Origin: Pseudomonadota bacterium
GTDB lineage: Bacteria > Pseudomonadota > Alphaproteobacteria > Rhizobiales > Xanthobacteraceae
NCBI GenBank assembly: GCA_023435725.1
Contig: JAEYRD010000233.1
Location: 1 to 32,643 of the forward strand
Direction: 5' to 3'
DNA: 32,643 nucleotides
Shown here: positions 1 to 8,998 of the stretch, in pieces
How the letters are laid out: each line of letters begins with the position of its first letter
Position numbering within the stretch: the first letter of the stretch is position 1
The notes under the pieces: generated by a model
Told to the model about the DNA's origin: nothing
Databases searched by the model: none
Seen by the model: the letters and a program-made list of their open reading frames with translations, nothing else
Position numbers and translations under genes: made by a program

Positions 1-1084
1 CTCCTGCATCGTGGCGGCCGATCGCGCGACGCAGCCGGTTGAAGGCGAAGGTCTCCGACCGGCGATAGGCGTCACGCCGTCGGTGATGTTCGGCAAACAC
101 CCGCTGGATCACGCGGGGCGCGATCAGAGCGAGGCCTGCGGCGACGATGGCTGCGAACAGGACAACCAGCCAATGATCCGCCAGGAGGTCGCGGATGCCG
201 GCCCATGTCCAGCCCCGACCTGATCGGCCGATGGACGTCTGGTTCGCGGTCCCCGGGGGCGCGGCAACAGCGAAAGGCACGGCATCGAGGTGGATCCGCT
301 CGACCTTGCCGCCGGCGTTGTTCCACCAATCGATCTCGATCGCTGGGAGCGAATAAGTACCGGGCCGTTCCAGCATATAGGTTGCGGAATCGGTCCGGGT
401 CGCGGTCATGACATCGGTGCGGCCCTCTATCTTGTCCTCGAGCACCGGCTGCGTCGGGTAAAGCTGCAAGCCTTCGATTGCAGCAAGTTTCTGCGGGGGC
501 AGCAGCATCGCCGGCGTACCCTCTGCCGTGATGGTCACCGTTCGCGTGACGGCATCGCCGGCTTTGAGCTGGTCGGACGAACGCTTGATCTGCTGCTCGG
601 CAATCAGGCTCTTGGCCGATACGAATGGACGAAGCCCGGCTGCCGCGTCCGGAATGAAGGCCTCGAACGATACGCGCGGCAGCGCGACAGTCACCTCGCG
701 CGTGGCGGGAGGGGCGGCGGCGTATTTGATGTTGACGATCTGGTCGGCGATCGCATAGGAGCCCGGCTCCTGCGGCGAGATCGCATATTCGAACTGCACG
801 CCGGCATAGGACACGCCGTCGCGCTGCTCGCTGGTGTTGATGCTCTGCAACTGCCTGGTCACCGCGTTGCGGACCTGGAAGCCGGGCAGTTCGGGCGGCG
901 ATGTCATGTAATTGGGCGCGAGCACGACGATGCGCAGCGTCACCGGCTGTCCAACCACGACACGCGGCGGATCGGCCGTTGCCTGCACGATCGGCTCCGG
1001 CGTGACCGGCTGTTGCGCGAAGGCGTGCGGCGGCAGGAGCACCGCGGCGGCCCAGAGGATGCTGGATGCAATCCGCGGTCTCAT
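1..1084 (-). CDS. batD: BatD-like membrane protein (partial, 3' end outside window)
   Basis: Reading from ATG at 1084 down to the window edge, about 361 codons stay open with no stop, so the C-terminus lies outside. The N-terminus has a signal peptide ending near AFA|QQ (residue 24). A beta-rich extracytoplasmic region follows, then one membrane segment near residues 305-325 (WLVVLFAAIVAAGLALIA) and a basic cytoplasmic tail. Signal peptide, Ig-like repeats and a late TM helix are the BatD (oxygen-tolerance) layout. Its ATG overlaps the TGA of the upstream VWA/TPR gene (ATGA), so the two are translationally coupled as the last visible genes of the Bat operon. In the family, BatD is thought to assemble with the BatA/BatB VWA proteins in the inner membrane; its biochemical role is not settled. 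The family call rests on layout and context. Confidence 0.8.
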   Translation of the reverse strand, partial: MRPRIASSILWAAAVLLPPHAFAQQPVTPEPIVQATADPPRVVVGQPVTLRIVVLAPNYMTSPPELPGFQVRNAVTRQLQSINTSEQRDGVSYAGVQFEYAISPQEPGSYAIADQIVNIKYAAAPPATREVTVALPRVSFEAFIPDAAAGLRPFVSAKSLIAEQQIKRSSDQLKAGDAVTRTVTITAEGTPAMLLPPQKLAAIEGLQLYPTQPVLEDKIEGRTDVMTATRTDSATYMLERPGTYSLPAIEIDWWNNAGGKVERIHLDAVPFAVAAPPGTANQTSIGRSGRGWTWAGIRDLLADHWLVVLFAAIVAAGLALIAPRVIQRVFAEHHRRRDAYRRSETFAFNRLRRAIGRHDAG

Positions 1085-2604
1085 GGCGCGGCCTTTCCCT
1101 GCGTCGGCGTTGCGGCCTGGATCGCGAATTTCAGCTTGAGGAAGTCCGCCGGAGAGGTCTGGACCTGGCGCATCCAGGCCTCGGCCGCATCTGCCGTCGT
1201 GACATCCTGCGGCGTGACCGTGATCCGCTTGCCGCCCTTCTGCTTGGGATCGACCCGCATCTCGTCCGCCTTCTCCTCCGGCGGCGCGCTGTCATCCTTC
1301 TCCTGCTTGCGGCGTTTCTCTTCTCTCGCATCCAGCGCGGCCTGCACGATTGCCCGGTTGGTCCTGGCTGCAAAATTATCCGGCTGAGCCTTCAGCACAT
1401 CGTCATAGGCCTTGATTGCCTTCTCATAGGCATGGTTCTGCGCCTGTGCGTTGCCGAGCGCGAATTTTCCCTCGAGTGTATCAACCTGCGAGAACGCCTC
1501 GGCGGCGGCGAGGAAGTCATACGCGCGATAGGCGGCGATGCCGCGCCACATCGGGTCGGCGAAGAGCCGGGCCGCGGCAGCATAGTCGCCGCGATCGAAG
1601 GCAAGCCGACCCTGTTGATCGGGCGTCAGCCAGAGACTGGCAAAACGCGAGGTCCCTTGGGCTTTTGCGGGCACCGCCTGCATCGCGATCATCAGGGCAA
1701 GGGCCCAGGCAACGGTGGTGCCGCGCCGGAACCAGAGCAGGCTCAACAGCGCCAGCAGCGGCAACAGCCAATAACCCTCGTCGCGCCATTGCGTACCGAA
1801 CGCATCGCCTTGCGCGGCCTGGTAGCGCGTCTCGATCCGGCGCTCGAGCCGCGCAATATCGGAGCCGTCGATGCTGACCCGGATGACATCCGTGCCGGCC
1901 GGCAGGGCGGATGCGTCCGCGCTCACTGCAAGGATGACGAGATTGTTGCGCCCGGCCGCCTGCCGCAGCGCGGCCGCATCCGCAGCACCGAGATCGTCGG
2001 CGACCAGCAGGATGGTGCCGGCGACGGGCTCGGCCGCGAGCGCGTCGGCAGCCAGCGCGATTGCGCCGGCAACGTTCTTGCCGTCTGCCGGCATCAGCCC
2101 CGGGGCGAGCGCCGCCAGGAACGGCTCGATCACGGAGCGGTCGTCGGTCGGCGGCATCACCAGATGCGCGGTGCCGGCATAAGCAACGAGCCCGGTCCTG
2201 GCGCCGGCGCGAGCCGCAAGCAGATCCCGGATCTTCTGCTTGGCGCGTTCGAGGCGTGAGGGCGCGATGTCGGTCCCGCTCATCGACGAGCCGACCGCAA
2301 GCGCGATCATCAGCGGCGCCTTGTCCTCGACAAAGGGGGGCAGCTCGCGCCGCCAGCTCGGCCCGGACAGCGCGACGATGCCGAGCATCATGGCGGCGGC
2401 CACGAGATAAAGTGGATTGATATGGCGTCCGCGCCGGGGCCGCACGATCAGATGCGTCAGAAGATGGGGCGCGATCACGCCGCCCCATTGCGCGCTCACG
2501 CTTTGCCGCCGCCGCAGCACGACGAACACGGCGCCGAGCGGGATCAGCGCGAGCAGCCAGAGCGGTCGCAAGAGGTGGAAGGACGTTGCGGCCGCCTCAT
2601 GCAT
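1081..2604 (-). CDS. batB: BatB-like VWA protein fused to a TPR (BatC-like) region, degenerate MIDAS
   Basis: 507 residues. Two N-terminal TM helices (about 13-31 and 64-81) precede a VWA domain (about 95-250). Another TM segment near 277-292 and a hydrophobic stretch at about 296-312 follow, then a TPR-like region (about 325-420) and a charged Lys/Glu tail. This joins BatB and BatC functions in one chain. The VWA metal site looks broken: the position of the first MIDAS Asp is Ala103, the next Ser is Gly105, and the usual TDG turn reads ADD at 202-204. Only Ser107 and Asp203 remain of the expected ligands. The neighbouring BatA has an intact site. The start overlaps the end of batA by 8 bp. 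I infer a structural or scaffold role in the Bat complex rather than metal-dependent ligand binding. Confidence 0.88.
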   Translation of the reverse strand: MHEAAATSFHLLRPLWLLALIPLGAVFVVLRRRQSVSAQWGGVIAPHLLTHLIVRPRRGRHINPLYLVAAAMMLGIVALSGPSWRRELPPFVEDKAPLMIALAVGSSMSGTDIAPSRLERAKQKIRDLLAARAGARTGLVAYAGTAHLVMPPTDDRSVIEPFLAALAPGLMPADGKNVAGAIALAADALAAEPVAGTILLVADDLGAADAAALRQAAGRNNLVILAVSADASALPAGTDVIRVSIDGSDIARLERRIETRYQAAQGDAFGTQWRDEGYWLLPLLALLSLLWFRRGTTVAWALALMIAMQAVPAKAQGTSRFASLWLTPDQQGRLAFDRGDYAAAARLFADPMWRGIAAYRAYDFLAAAEAFSQVDTLEGKFALGNAQAQNHAYEKAIKAYDDVLKAQPDNFAARTNRAIVQAALDAREEKRRKQEKDDSAPPEEKADEMRVDPKQKGGKRITVTPQDVTTADAAEAWMRQVQTSPADFLKLKFAIQAATPTQGKAAP

Positions 2605-3595
2605 GGCTCGCGCTCCTCATCCGGCGCCACTCGCTCCCGAGCAGCAGCGCGAGCCACAGCAGCAGGCCAAGCATGACGGCGGCGCCAAGCGGCCATTGAA
2701 ACAGCGGCAGCTTCGGCCGCCATGACAAGGTCTGAAGCTTGGCCGGCGCCAGCCGGTTGATGTCGGCATAGATCGACTGCAGCTGGGCGCCATCCTCGGC
2801 CCTGAAGAAGTGACCGCCGGTGGTGCTGGCGACGCGTTGCAGGACGCCGAGATCGACGCGGTTCTCGCCGGAGGCTGCGGGATCGCCGACGCCGATCGTG
2901 TAGACGGCGACATCGTTCCGATGGGCAATGTCGGCGGCGTGTTCGGGCGGCACGCGGCTTGCCGTGTCGTTGCCGTCGGTCAGCAGCACCAGCAGCTTCT
3001 GCTTCGCCGTGCTGGCCGCAAATGTCTTGATGGCAAGGCCGATCGTATCGCCGATCGCCGTCTGCTGGCCGGCCATGCCGACCGCGGCCTGATCAAGCAG
3101 TTGCTGCGCGGTCTCAAGGTCCTGGGTGAACGGTACCTGGACATAAGCCTTGGTGCCGAACAAAAGCAGGGCGACACGGTCGCCCTTGCGGCGGGCAATG
3201 AAATCCCTGACCACGCGCTTCACGCCGTCGAGACGGGCGAGCGTCGCACCATCCGGTGTTTTGAAATCGCGCTGATCCATCGATCCCGAGATGTCGATCG
3301 CCAGGATCAGGTCACGCGCGGACACCTCCCGCGTCACGGCATCGCCGACCCATTGCGGACGAGCCAGGGCCGCGACCAGCAAGATCCAGATCGCCGTCGC
3401 CGCGATCATCTGAACAGCCCGGCGTTCCAGGATGACCGCGCCCCGCTGCGGCGTCTGTCCGGTCGCCGCGGCCAGCCTGTCGAAGAACGGCACCTGGACC
3501 GAGGCCTGTCGCGCCCGGTACGGCGGCAGCAGCCACCACACCAGCACCGGCAGCGGCAACAGCAGGAGCAGCCATGGCCAGGCGAATTCAAGCAT
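2597..3595 (-). CDS. batA: BatA-like VWA-domain membrane protein
   Basis: 332 residues from ATG at 3595. An open frame continues upstream to 3724, but the protein there is unlike the family and overlaps the upstream gene. MLEFAWPWLLLLLPLP is the normal BatA start, and it overlaps the upstream stop (3588) by 8 bp. Two N-terminal TM helices (about 3-22 and 62-78) come first. The VWA domain follows, with an intact MIDAS: DISGS at 101-105, a Thr in GQQTAIGDTIG, and LLTDGNDTA. A C-terminal TM helix (about 301-320) ends the protein. Together with the MoxR ATPase and the DUF58 protein this is the classical aerotolerance operon, acting at the inner membrane. The partner or substrate is not known from sequence. 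Confidence 0.92.
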   Translation of the reverse strand: MLEFAWPWLLLLLPLPVLVWWLLPPYRARQASVQVPFFDRLAAATGQTPQRGAVILERRAVQMIAATAIWILLVAALARPQWVGDAVTREVSARDLILAIDISGSMDQRDFKTPDGATLARLDGVKRVVRDFIARRKGDRVALLLFGTKAYVQVPFTQDLETAQQLLDQAAVGMAGQQTAIGDTIGLAIKTFAASTAKQKLLVLLTDGNDTASRVPPEHAADIAHRNDVAVYTIGVGDPAASGENRVDLGVLQRVASTTGGHFFRAEDGAQLQSIYADINRLAPAKLQTLSWRPKLPLFQWPLGAAVMLGLLLWLALLLGSEWRRMRSASHA

Positions 3596-4079
3596 GGTGC
3601 ACCCTGATCCAGCGGCGAACGAGACGGACCAGCGATTGCAGCTCGGCTCCGTCGGGCGGCAACCGCTGATACGGACCACCGACGAGCAGGCGGCCCACGC
3701 CATGGGAGAATTCCTCGCCGCCATAGCTGCGATCGAGGAAGGAGAGCCAGGCCGGCCCGATCAGGGGCGCGACCTGATCACGGGGAAAGGCGGCGAGCGC
3801 TGTGCGCCTCACCAGCACGGTCAATCTCGACAGCAATTCCGGCGGTGCAGAATTGCGGGCGTGCTCGATCTGGGAGAGCTCTGCGAGTGCTTGCCGGCGG
3901 TAGCGGTTGACGCGGCGCAGATGCGCATAGCGCCACAGCGCCGCGCCGGCGGCGGCGACCAGCAGGACAATCGCAAGCCGTGCCTCCCAGGTTTGTGGCA
4001 GCAGGCTCACCTCGCGCGGCAGCGGGATGTCGATCAGGCCGGCGACGGGATCGGCCTTTGCGGGTGCGACCTCAGCCAA
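3588..4079 (-). CDS. DUF4381 membrane protein of the Bat operon (TTG start)
   Basis: 163 residues if translation starts at TTG 4079. That codon has a strong Shine-Dalgarno (GGAGG, complement of 4086-4090) six bases upstream and overlaps the stop of the DUF58 gene by 8 bp, the same coupling seen elsewhere in the operon. A longer frame reaches 4178, but its first 33 residues are Arg/Ala-rich out-of-frame sequence from the upstream gene. The protein opens with ADPVAGLIDIPLPREVSLLP, the hallmark start of DUF4381. One TM helix follows (about 32-47), then a cytoplasmic helical domain with NRYRRQAL. DUF4381 proteins sit between DUF58 and BatA in many Bat operons; the molecular function is unknown. 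Confidence 0.85.
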   Translation of the reverse strand: MAEVAPAKADPVAGLIDIPLPREVSLLPQTWEARLAIVLLVAAAGAALWRYAHLRRVNRYRRQALAELSQIEHARNSAPPELLSRLTVLVRRTALAAFPRDQVAPLIGPAWLSFLDRSYGGEEFSHGVGRLLVGGPYQRLPPDGAELQSLVRLVRRWIRVHHA

Positions 4080-5058
4080 GGGCCGCCTCCGTCTGGCTGT
4101 GCGCCGCCGCGCGGCCGTGGCGGGCCGGCAGGCCGCCGAGCAGGCGGCGGAGCTGCGTGGCGGTGTCCTCCGCCGCACTCAGTGGCAGCGCGGGAATTCC
4201 GAGCTCGTGAGTCCAGGCAAAGATGCCCTGCAGGCGATCCCGCGTGACCTGCGATACGCTCTTGCGGACGCTGTCGCGTCCGACGTCGAGCCGAATCTGC
4301 AATTCGCCATCGGTCACGGTCATGCTGGCCGAGGGCGGCAGGTCGCTCTGCAGAGGATCGTGGACCAATACGGCGATCACGTCGTTGTGCCGGGCGAGGG
4401 CGGCGACTGTCTCGCGGGTCACGGCGTCCGCGCCGTCGAAATCGCTGATGACGATCACGGCGGCATCGTGCGTAGCCCGGCGTCTGGCATGATCGAGCGC
4501 AGTGTTGAGCATGGAAGGTGCGGAGACCAGGCCGCGACCGACGCCGAGCGCCTGGTTCTGCGCGACGATGGCGGCGAGGATCTGGAGCACGGTCGCCCGG
4601 CTGCGCCGCGGCATCACCTCGACGAGGTCGCGGTCGCCGAACACGACGGCGCCGATCCGGTCGCCGACGCCGAGCACGCGCCACGCCCCGATCGCGGCGG
4701 CCTCGGCCGCCGTCACGGACTTCATTGCGCGCCGGCTACCGAAGAACATCGACAGGCGCTGGTCGACCACGATGATCGTCTGCCGGTCGCGCTCCTCGTT
4801 GAAGACGCGGATATGCGGCTTGCGCAGGCGCGCGGTCACCTTCCAGTCGATCGAGCGGACGTCGTCGCCGGCGCGGTAGTCCCTGATCTCCTCGAAGTTC
4901 AGTCCGCGGCCGCGCATGCGCGAGGCGAAGCGGCCGGAGAGCAGGCTGTGCACCGGCTGGCGCGGCAGGAACGAGACCCTGCGTCCGCGATATTCAAGTG
5001 CGATCAGGTCGTCGAGACCGACATAGACACCCGGCGATTTGACTGATGTCCCGGTCAT
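4072..5058 (-). CDS. DUF58 family protein (VWA-like)
   Basis: 328 residues. The diagnostic DUF58 segment is present at about 52-80: GLNFEEIRDYRAGDDVRSIDWK followed by TARLRKPHIRVFNEERD (split here at W-K-V). A degenerate VWA-like fold continues with TIIVVDQRLSM and later VIVISDFDGAD. There are no clear membrane helices, so it is probably a cytoplasmic partner of the MoxR ATPase and the membrane Bat proteins. It starts 7 bp after the moxR stop and overlaps the DUF4381 start, so it sits inside the operon. In DUF58 proteins the first MIDAS position varies; here it reads DQRLS. Function is inferred from context. Confidence 0.9.
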   Translation of the reverse strand: MTGTSVKSPGVYVGLDDLIALEYRGRRVSFLPRQPVHSLLSGRFASRMRGRGLNFEEIRDYRAGDDVRSIDWKVTARLRKPHIRVFNEERDRQTIIVVDQRLSMFFGSRRAMKSVTAAEAAAIGAWRVLGVGDRIGAVVFGDRDLVEVMPRRSRATVLQILAAIVAQNQALGVGRGLVSAPSMLNTALDHARRRATHDAAVIVISDFDGADAVTRETVAALARHNDVIAVLVHDPLQSDLPPSASMTVTDGELQIRLDVGRDSVRKSVSQVTRDRLQGIFAWTHELGIPALPLSAAEDTATQLRRLLGGLPARHGRAAAHSQTEAALG

Positions 5059-5065
5059 GGCGGCC

Positions 5066-6100
5066 TCAGGCTGCTGCGACCAGCTCGGTGATCTTGTCGA
5101 TCACCTGGTCGGGCGTGACGCCCTGGGACACGGCCTCATAGCTGAGGATGATGCGGTGCCGCAGGCAGTCGTGGATCACCGCGCGCACGTGGTCGGGGGT
5201 CACGAAGTCATACTCACCGAGCCAGGCGCGGGCGCGCGCGCAGCGGTCGAGTGCGAGGCTGCCGCGCGGGCTGGCGCCGACCTGGATCCATTTGCTCAGG
5301 GGCTCGCCGTAGCGGCCGGGAAATCGCGTCGCGTAGATGACGTCGACCATGTATTTCTCCGCGAGGTCCGACACGAAGATGCCGTCGATCTCGCCGCGTG
5401 CATCCAGGATCGCCTGCTGCGGGATCGGCGGCGGCTCGGAGGTGTGGTCCTTCGGCGCCTGCGCGTTCTCGGTGCGGTTGAGCCTGATGATCTCGCCTTC
5501 CGTCGCCTCGTCCGGATAGGTGATGACGACGTGCATCAGGAAGCGGTCGAGCTGCGCTTCGGGGAGCGGGTAGGTGCCTTCCTGCTCGATCGGGTTCTCG
5601 GTCGCGAGCACCATGAACAGCGCAGGCATCTTGTAGGTCTTGCCGGCGACAGTGACCTGGCGTTCTTCCATCGCCTCGAGCAGAGCGGACTGCACCTTGG
5701 CTGGGGCGCGGTTGATCTCGTCGGCCAGAACCAGATTGGCGAAGATCGGCCCCTTCTGGAACTGGAACTCGCCGCCCTTGTCGGTCTGGACGTAGATCTC
5801 CGCACCGGTCACGTCCGAGGGCAAGAGGTCCGGCGTGAACTGCACGCGCGACAGGTCGGCAGCCAGATGCTTTGCCAGCGTCTTGACCGCGCGCGTCTTG
5901 GCAAGGCCGGGCAGGCTCTCGATCAGGAGGTTGCCGTTGGCGAGCAGGCCGATCAGCATGCTCTCGACCAGATGGTCCTGGCCGAGAACGGACTTTGCGA
6001 TCCGCGACTTCAGCTCGAGGACGGCATCGCGCGCTGCTGGGCTTTTCGGGCCAGCCGGTTGTGTCACGGTCTTTGGTTTGCTCATCTGGAGATCAGGCAT
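5066..6100 (-). CDS. moxR: MoxR-family AAA+ ATPase, first gene of the Bat operon
   Basis: 344 residues. AAA_3 core: the Walker A region reads ESLPGLAKTRAVKTLA (Ser where family members usually have Gly at the first P-loop position, with GLAKT kept). Walker B is NLVLADEINRAPAKVQSALLEAM, sensor 1 is FMVLATENP, and EGTYPLPEAQLDRF contains the arginine-finger region. The C-terminal lid ends with VTPDQVIDKITELVAAA. MoxR ATPases act as chaperone-like remodelers of VWA proteins, and here five Bat-type genes follow with tiny gaps or overlaps. The start at 6100 has a GGTGG ribosome site. Only 66 bp separate it from the upstream sulfatase gene, so read-through from that operon is possible. Confidence 0.95.
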   Translation of the reverse strand: MPDLQMSKPKTVTQPAGPKSPAARDAVLELKSRIAKSVLGQDHLVESMLIGLLANGNLLIESLPGLAKTRAVKTLAKHLAADLSRVQFTPDLLPSDVTGAEIYVQTDKGGEFQFQKGPIFANLVLADEINRAPAKVQSALLEAMEERQVTVAGKTYKMPALFMVLATENPIEQEGTYPLPEAQLDRFLMHVVITYPDEATEGEIIRLNRTENAQAPKDHTSEPPPIPQQAILDARGEIDGIFVSDLAEKYMVDVIYATRFPGRYGEPLSKWIQVGASPRGSLALDRCARARAWLGEYDFVTPDHVRAVIHDCLRHRIILSYEAVSQGVTPDQVIDKITELVAAA

Positions 6101-6166
6101 GGCTATCCACCGATGGAGCTGTCTCCGGCGACCGGGATCAGCGGCCGGAGCGCTGCTTCTTGCGGG

Positions 6167-7804
6167 CTATTTCGGTGCCGTCTTGTCGAGCGTCTTCATC
6201 AGCGCGTCGACCATCTGATCGATGCTGAAGCTCGCCGACCGCTGGCTCGGCGGAAATTCCTTGAATGTCTGGAGGAAGGGCGCGACGCGCCAGACGCCGT
6301 ACTGGATCAGATACGCGTTCTTCGCAAACCAATCGTAGTATTGATCGGAGACCACATCGGCGCGCTCGAACGGATCCATTCGCAGGTTGAACACCTTCGG
6401 TGCACGCAAGCAGGTGAAGGGGTTCGCCCAGACTTCGAATCCGCCCGGCTTGCGCTGCTCGCAGAATACGATCTTCCAGTCGTTGTAACGATAGGCGACC
6501 ATGTCGCCGTCGTCGTTGAAATAGTAGAACTCGCTGCGTGCCGATTTCGGCTGCTGGCCCGTCAGATAGGGCAGCTGGTTATAGCCATCGAGATGCACCT
6601 TGAAGGTCTTGCCGGCGAGATCGGTGCCCTTCAAGAGGCGGTCTTTGATGTCGCCGCCACCGGCCGCGGCGAGCAGCGTCGGAAACCAGTCGAGGCCGGA
6701 GACCATCTCGTTGGAAACCTCACCTGCCTTGATGTGGCCGGGCCAACGGATCATCGCGGGAACGCGGAACGCGCCTTCCCAGTTCGTGTCCTTCTCGCTG
6801 CGGAACGGCGTCGTCGCAGCATCCGGCCATGACCACTGGTTGGGGCCATTGTCGGTGCTGTAGACCACGATGGTATTGTTGGCGATGCCGAGGTCGTCCA
6901 GAGTCTTGAGAAGCTTGCCGACGTCGCCGTCGTGCTCGATCATGCCGTCGGCATATTCGTTGCCCGGCATGCCGCTCTGTCCCTGCATCGACGGGCGCAC
7001 ATGAGTGAACGCGTGCATGCGCGTCGTATTCATCCAGGTGAAGAACGGCTTGTTCGCCTTCGCCTGCCGCTGGATGAAATCAATCGCCGCGTCCGTGGTC
7101 TCGTCGTCGACGGTTTCCATCCGCTTGCGGTTGAGTGGCCCGGTATCCTCGATCTTGCCGTCGGCGGACGCTTTCAGCACCCCGCGAGGTGAGTTGCTCT
7201 TGACGTACACGGTGTCGTTCTTCGGATAGTAGGGGCGCTCCGGCTCTTCCTCGGCATTCAGGTGATAGAGGTTGCCGAAGAACTCGTCGAACCCGTGCTT
7301 GGTCGGGAGAAATTCGTCGCGGTCACCGAGATGGTTCTTGCCGAATTGACCGGTCGCGTAGCCGAGCGGCTTCAGTGCCTGAGCAATGGTGATGTCGCGA
7401 TCCTGCAGGCCGACGGCCGCGCCGGGAATGCCGACCTTGCAGAGGCCGGTGCGGAGGCAGACCTGTCCTGTGATGAAGGTGGACCGGCCAGCGGTGCAGC
7501 TATTTTCCGCATAGTAGTCGGTGAAGATGATCCCTTCATTGGCGATGCGGTCGATGTTCGGAGTCTTGTACCCGACGACGCCCCGCGTATAGGCGCTGAT
7601 GTTGGACTGGCCGATATCGTCGCCAAAGATGACGAGGATGTTGGGCTTGGCCGTGTCTGGTTGCTGCGCGATTGCAGGCGTCTTGGCGAGGGGAGACAGG
7701 CTTGTTGCGACCAGGGCAGCTGCCAGCAGGCCGCGAAGCAACGGCGTCCGGCGCCCAGCAGCCCGTGCCGCAGCTCTTTCTTTGTTTTTGGCGTAGCCGC
7801 GCAT
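6167..7804 (-). CDS. Exported FGly-dependent sulfatase (arylsulfatase family)
   Basis: 545 residues from ATG at 7804, chosen because AGGGAG lies just upstream and it begins directly after the upstream stop (7806). The frame is open to 7879, but that part overlaps the FGE gene. A basic N-terminus and hydrophobic segment (about 17-47, RRTPLLRGLLAAALVA, ending AIAQQ) form a signal peptide, possibly of twin-arginine type. Sulfatase landmarks: GDDIG (Asp62, Asp63, metal), CTAGR at 103-107 (the Cys converted to formylglycine; C-x-A-x-R variant of C-x-P-x-R), FGKNHLGD, STDNGPNQW and a Lys in FRSEKDTNWEG. It hydrolyses sulfate esters; the substrate cannot be told. The gene just upstream encodes the activating enzyme, which supports the Cys-type maturation. 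Confidence 0.93.
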   Translation of the reverse strand: MRGYAKNKERAAARAAGRRTPLLRGLLAAALVATSLSPLAKTPAIAQQPDTAKPNILVIFGDDIGQSNISAYTRGVVGYKTPNIDRIANEGIIFTDYYAENSCTAGRSTFITGQVCLRTGLCKVGIPGAAVGLQDRDITIAQALKPLGYATGQFGKNHLGDRDEFLPTKHGFDEFFGNLYHLNAEEEPERPYYPKNDTVYVKSNSPRGVLKASADGKIEDTGPLNRKRMETVDDETTDAAIDFIQRQAKANKPFFTWMNTTRMHAFTHVRPSMQGQSGMPGNEYADGMIEHDGDVGKLLKTLDDLGIANNTIVVYSTDNGPNQWSWPDAATTPFRSEKDTNWEGAFRVPAMIRWPGHIKAGEVSNEMVSGLDWFPTLLAAAGGGDIKDRLLKGTDLAGKTFKVHLDGYNQLPYLTGQQPKSARSEFYYFNDDGDMVAYRYNDWKIVFCEQRKPGGFEVWANPFTCLRAPKVFNLRMDPFERADVVSDQYYDWFAKNAYLIQYGVWRVAPFLQTFKEFPPSQRSASFSIDQMVDALMKTLDKTAPK

Positions 7805-7805
7805 C

Positions 7806-8819
7806 TCACGCTCCCTGCTTACCGGAAAGTCCTTTTGACGGCGGAGATTCGGGCCGCACCACACATCTGAACCCGACATGACAGGTCGAGGTATCGACAG
7901 GTTCGGCGTGGCGCGCGGCCGGACGATAGCGGCGGCAGTAGTTCGGCGCGCAGAGATGCGAGCCGCCTTTCAGGACTTTCCGCGGGATGCGGACGTTCGG
8001 CTGACATGGATCAAAGCTTGCATCCTCGCGTCCGCCGCGCGGGTTGCGTGGAATGCAACAAGGCTTTGCAGCGTCTGCTTGGTGTTTCTCCGTCCACCAG
8101 TCGGAGGTCCATTCCCAGACATTGCCGATCATGTCGTAAAGACCATACCCGTTCGGCGGAAAGGACATGACCGGTGAGGTACGCTCGAACCCATCCTCGC
8201 CGAGGTTCTGGACGGGGAAGTTGCCCTGCCAGGTGTTGGCCATGTGCTTGCCGCCCGGCATCAGAGCATCGCCCCAGGCGAACTCCTCGCCATCGAGACC
8301 GCCGCGCGCGGCGAACTCCCATTCCGCCTCGGTCGGCAGATCCTTGCCGGCCCAGCGGGCGTAAGCCTCCGCATCGCTGTAGGAGACGTGGACGACAGGA
8401 TGATCGTCCAGCCCCTTGATGTTGCTGTGAGGACCATAGGGACGGCGCCAATTGGCGCCGCGCATGAAGGTCCACCACTGGCTCCAGTCCTTGAGATCGG
8501 TGATGCGCGGCAGCGGCGAGAACACCAGTGAGCCGGCGTAGAGCATCTCCTTCAGTGCGCCGGGATAGTTCTTTGGGTCGGGAACGATTTGCGCTTCAGT
8601 AATATGGCCGGTCGCGTTGACGAACTGCTTGAACTGCCGGTTGGTGACCGGCGTGCGATCGATCCAGAAGCCGTCGACGGAGACCCGATGGCTCGGCTTC
8701 TCCTCGGGATAATGGTGATCGGATCCCATGCGAAACGTACCGCCGGGAATGAAGATCATCTCGCCGGTCTTCACGTCATCCGGCAACCATTCCCGGTGAT
8801 CGAGATCCGCCCGCAGCAT
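7806..8819 (-). CDS. Formylglycine-generating enzyme (sulfatase activator)
   Basis: 337 residues with the complete FGE-sulfatase fold: MIFIPGGTFRMGSD near residue 23, PVTNRQFKQFV, LPTEAEWEFAARGG, NVWEWTSDWW and GFRCV near the end. The active-site segment (from about 285) reads GGSHLCAPNYCRRYRPAAR, so both catalytic cysteines (about 290 and 295) are present. That separates true FGE from the many FGE-like proteins lacking them. FGE oxidises the Cys of a sulfatase C-x-P/A-x-R motif to formylglycine, using oxygen and copper. The sulfatase starts one base after this stop, so enzyme and client are almost certainly co-transcribed. No signal peptide is visible, so modification would occur in the cytoplasm before export. 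Confidence 0.95.
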   Translation of the reverse strand: MLRADLDHREWLPDDVKTGEMIFIPGGTFRMGSDHHYPEEKPSHRVSVDGFWIDRTPVTNRQFKQFVNATGHITEAQIVPDPKNYPGALKEMLYAGSLVFSPLPRITDLKDWSQWWTFMRGANWRRPYGPHSNIKGLDDHPVVHVSYSDAEAYARWAGKDLPTEAEWEFAARGGLDGEEFAWGDALMPGGKHMANTWQGNFPVQNLGEDGFERTSPVMSFPPNGYGLYDMIGNVWEWTSDWWTEKHQADAAKPCCIPRNPRGGREDASFDPCQPNVRIPRKVLKGGSHLCAPNYCRRYRPAARHAEPVDTSTCHVGFRCVVRPESPPSKGLSGKQGA

Positions 8820-8949
8820 GGTGGAAACTCCAATATGCGCATTCCACCTGATACTACGGCGCGGAATTTAGCAGATTTCGACTACGGCACACCCGGCACG
8901 CTGGACGCATTGCCTGATCCCCCCTTGTTGGCACTCGACGATCAAGATG

Positions 8950-8963
8950 TTGCATTACGTCAA
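8950..8963. promoter_or_regulatory. Weak FixK/FNR-like site
   Basis: TTGCATTACGTCAA matches TTG(A/C)-N6-(T/G)CAA. It is centred 137 bp upstream of the FGE start codon. The relaxed pattern is expected about twice by chance in a window this long, so this is only a suggestion. Confidence 0.2.
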
Positions 8964-8998
8964 CATCCCTTCCTCTTTTGCGCGCACGTCTTCGAGCA

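Noticed and set aside
5039..6832. A 597-codon open frame on the plus strand
   Set aside because: It is antisense to moxR and part of the sulfatase gene, both with full family motifs; such frames are common in GC-rich DNA.
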